Source of the DNA: JADGGM01 sp035277485
GTDB lineage: Bacteria; Gemmatimonadota; Gemmatimonadetes; Gemmatimonadales; Gemmatimonadaceae
Assembly (NCBI GenBank): GCA_035277485.1
Contig: DATEKK010000173.1
Location: forward strand, 1-7,040
DNA: 7,040 nt
Direction of reading: 5' to 3'
Shown here: in pieces, positions 6,430 through 7,040 of the stretch
Position numbering within the stretch: the first letter of the stretch is position 1
Layout of the letters: every line of letters starts with the position of its first letter
Program-made: the position numbers and the translations under genes
Notes under the pieces: generated by a model
What the model was told of the DNA's origin: nothing
Database searches by the model: none
The model's input: only the letters and a program-made list of their open reading frames with translations

Positions 6430-6457
6430 TGTGTATGCAATCGTAATATAGTGTGTA
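6430..6457 (-). promoter_or_regulatory. Candidate vapBC promoter and operator
   Basis: On the minus strand a TATATT (5 of 6 matches to the -10 consensus) spans 6450-6445, which would put the transcript start about 20 bases before the vapB ATG. No good -35 is visible at the usual distance. The -10 lies between two plus-strand copies of TGTGTA at 6430-6435 and 6452-6457, start-to-start 22 bp, a natural binding layout for a ribbon-helix-helix autorepressor. This is the most AT-rich spot nearby. Confidence 0.4.
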
Positions 6458-6507
6458 CGGTGGTCCGTTGCTACGGCGCCGCGCACGCACGACGGACGAA
6501 ACACCGA

Positions 6508-6550
6508 CGCAAAATGTCGGCACGCAACCATCACGTGCCGACATTTTGCG
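6508..6550. terminator. Perfect 17-bp hairpin, probable bidirectional terminator
   Basis: The arms at 6508-6524 and 6534-6550 are perfectly complementary over 17 bases around a 9-base loop (6525-6533). The inner GC-rich 9-bp stem is flanked by AAAA on one side and TTTT on the other, so in either direction the transcript has a GC hairpin followed by a short U run, as in bidirectional intrinsic terminators. It lies 46 bases past the stop of the right-edge gene and ahead of the vapBC promoter. The T tract has only 4 residues, so strength is uncertain. A protein-binding palindrome or dispersed repeat is the alternative. Confidence 0.6.
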
Positions 6551-6595
6551 CTGCAGGACCTGCCTCGCGACGAAGGCGACCGTACGACAACCCGA

Positions 6596-7040
6596 TCAGT
6601 GGTAGTGCCAGGCCTCGGTGCTCTCCGCGGCGGGTGCGTTCTTCGCGATCTGCTCGGCCATCACACGCAACATCACGCCGGTGGTCGTTGGGCGGATGCC
6701 GTGGCCCTTCATCGGGCGGCCGTACTCGAACGTCGCGTTCGCCCGTGGCGTGCTAACGGTATCGAGGAACGCCTGCGCTTTGTAGACGGCCATGTTGAGA
6801 TAGAAGTTGTCCATGTCGCCGGCATAGAAGTGCATCTTGCCGACGAGCTGCGGGCCGATGGTCGCCCAGTGCTTCTGCATATACGCCGTGAGATCGAAGC
6901 CGTGATCGCGCATGTAGTCGGCCACGCTGTGATCGATCACACCGGTGGCCTTGTCCCAGAGGGGCTTCGGATATCCGTCGTCGCCCACGGGTCCGTACAC
7001 CGCTTCCCACGCTTCCTGCTGCTCGGCCGACCGGCCGTGG
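6596..7040 (-). CDS. C-terminus of an uncharacterised protein, possible alpha/beta-hydrolase-type enzyme, start beyond right edge
   Basis: The frame is open from the right edge to the TGA at 6596-6598, giving 147 residues. An internal GTG at 7000 is not a likely start because the coding-like sequence continues upstream of it. Recognisable blocks are DGYPKPLWDK near residues 21-30, GPQLVGKMHFYAGDMDNFYLN at about 62-82, and a GRPMKGHG block near 107-114. A strand followed by GDMD and, about 38 residues later, a GHG is reminiscent of the acid and histidine of an alpha/beta-hydrolase triad in esterase-like enzymes. The nucleophile would lie outside the window, so this is only an inference. The tail is helical with no membrane segment. 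No gene symbol can be given. The hairpin at 6508-6550 probably ends its transcript. Confidence 0.75.
   Translation of the reverse strand, partial: HGRSAEQQEAWEAVYGPVGDDGYPKPLWDKATGVIDHSVADYMRDHGFDLTAYMQKHWATIGPQLVGKMHFYAGDMDNFYLNMAVYKAQAFLDTVSTPRANATFEYGRPMKGHGIRPTTTGVMLRVMAEQIAKNAPAAESTEAWHYH

Noticed and set aside
6419..6544. Extended antitoxin start at 6544
   Set aside because: It would translate through one arm of the hairpin and the likely promoter, and gives an odd Cys- and Tyr-containing extension. The start at 6418 has a strong ribosome site.

Overview
The window looks like the chromosome of a GC-rich soil or environmental bacterium. The gene styles (secreted BNR-propeller proteins, an M1-type lipoprotein peptidase, AMPK/CBM48-like C-terminal domains, heavy use of G/C at third codon positions) point to Gemmatimonadota, with Acidobacteriota as the alternative. 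That placement is inference; no rRNA or other phylogenetic marker is present. Every gene I accept is on the minus strand, so the transcriptional order is right to left. I see no tRNA, rRNA, CRISPR array, transposase or IS end.

Right edge (7040 to 6596): the C-terminal 147 residues of a protein that starts outside the window, possibly an alpha/beta-hydrolase-type secreted enzyme. It is followed by a perfect 17-bp hairpin flanked by A and T tracts (6508-6550), probably a bidirectional terminator. Then comes a vapBC toxin-antitoxin pair. The antitoxin (6418-6146) is a ribbon-helix-helix protein with a basic, AT-hook-like N-terminal tail, and the toxin (6125-5679) is a PIN-domain RNase that starts on GTG. 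A short promoter/operator region precedes vapB.

Middle (5678 to 5344): a 335-base gap without a convincing gene. It contains two copies of an 11-bp sequence exactly 20 bp apart, a good operator candidate for the operon to its left, and a small plus-strand reading frame of uncertain status.

Left three quarters (5343 to 1): a tight three-gene operon of exported proteins. First is a 245-residue membrane-anchored protein of unknown function. Four bases later starts an M1-like zinc metallopeptidase lipoprotein with a glycogen-binding-like C-terminal domain. Its stop codon overlaps by 4 bases the start of a large secreted BNR/Asp-box beta-propeller protein (VPS10/sortilin-like), which runs off the left edge. 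The spacing and the overlap imply co-transcription, and all three products should act outside the cytoplasm. A shared role in degrading or binding extracellular protein or polymer is plausible but unproven.

The most unusual signal is at DNA level. The heptamer GCCTAAC, counting both strands, occurs 9 times in the left 4.9 kb, and every TTA codon I could find in the three-gene operon sits inside this motif or a close variant. I did not find a clearly new defence or metabolic system.
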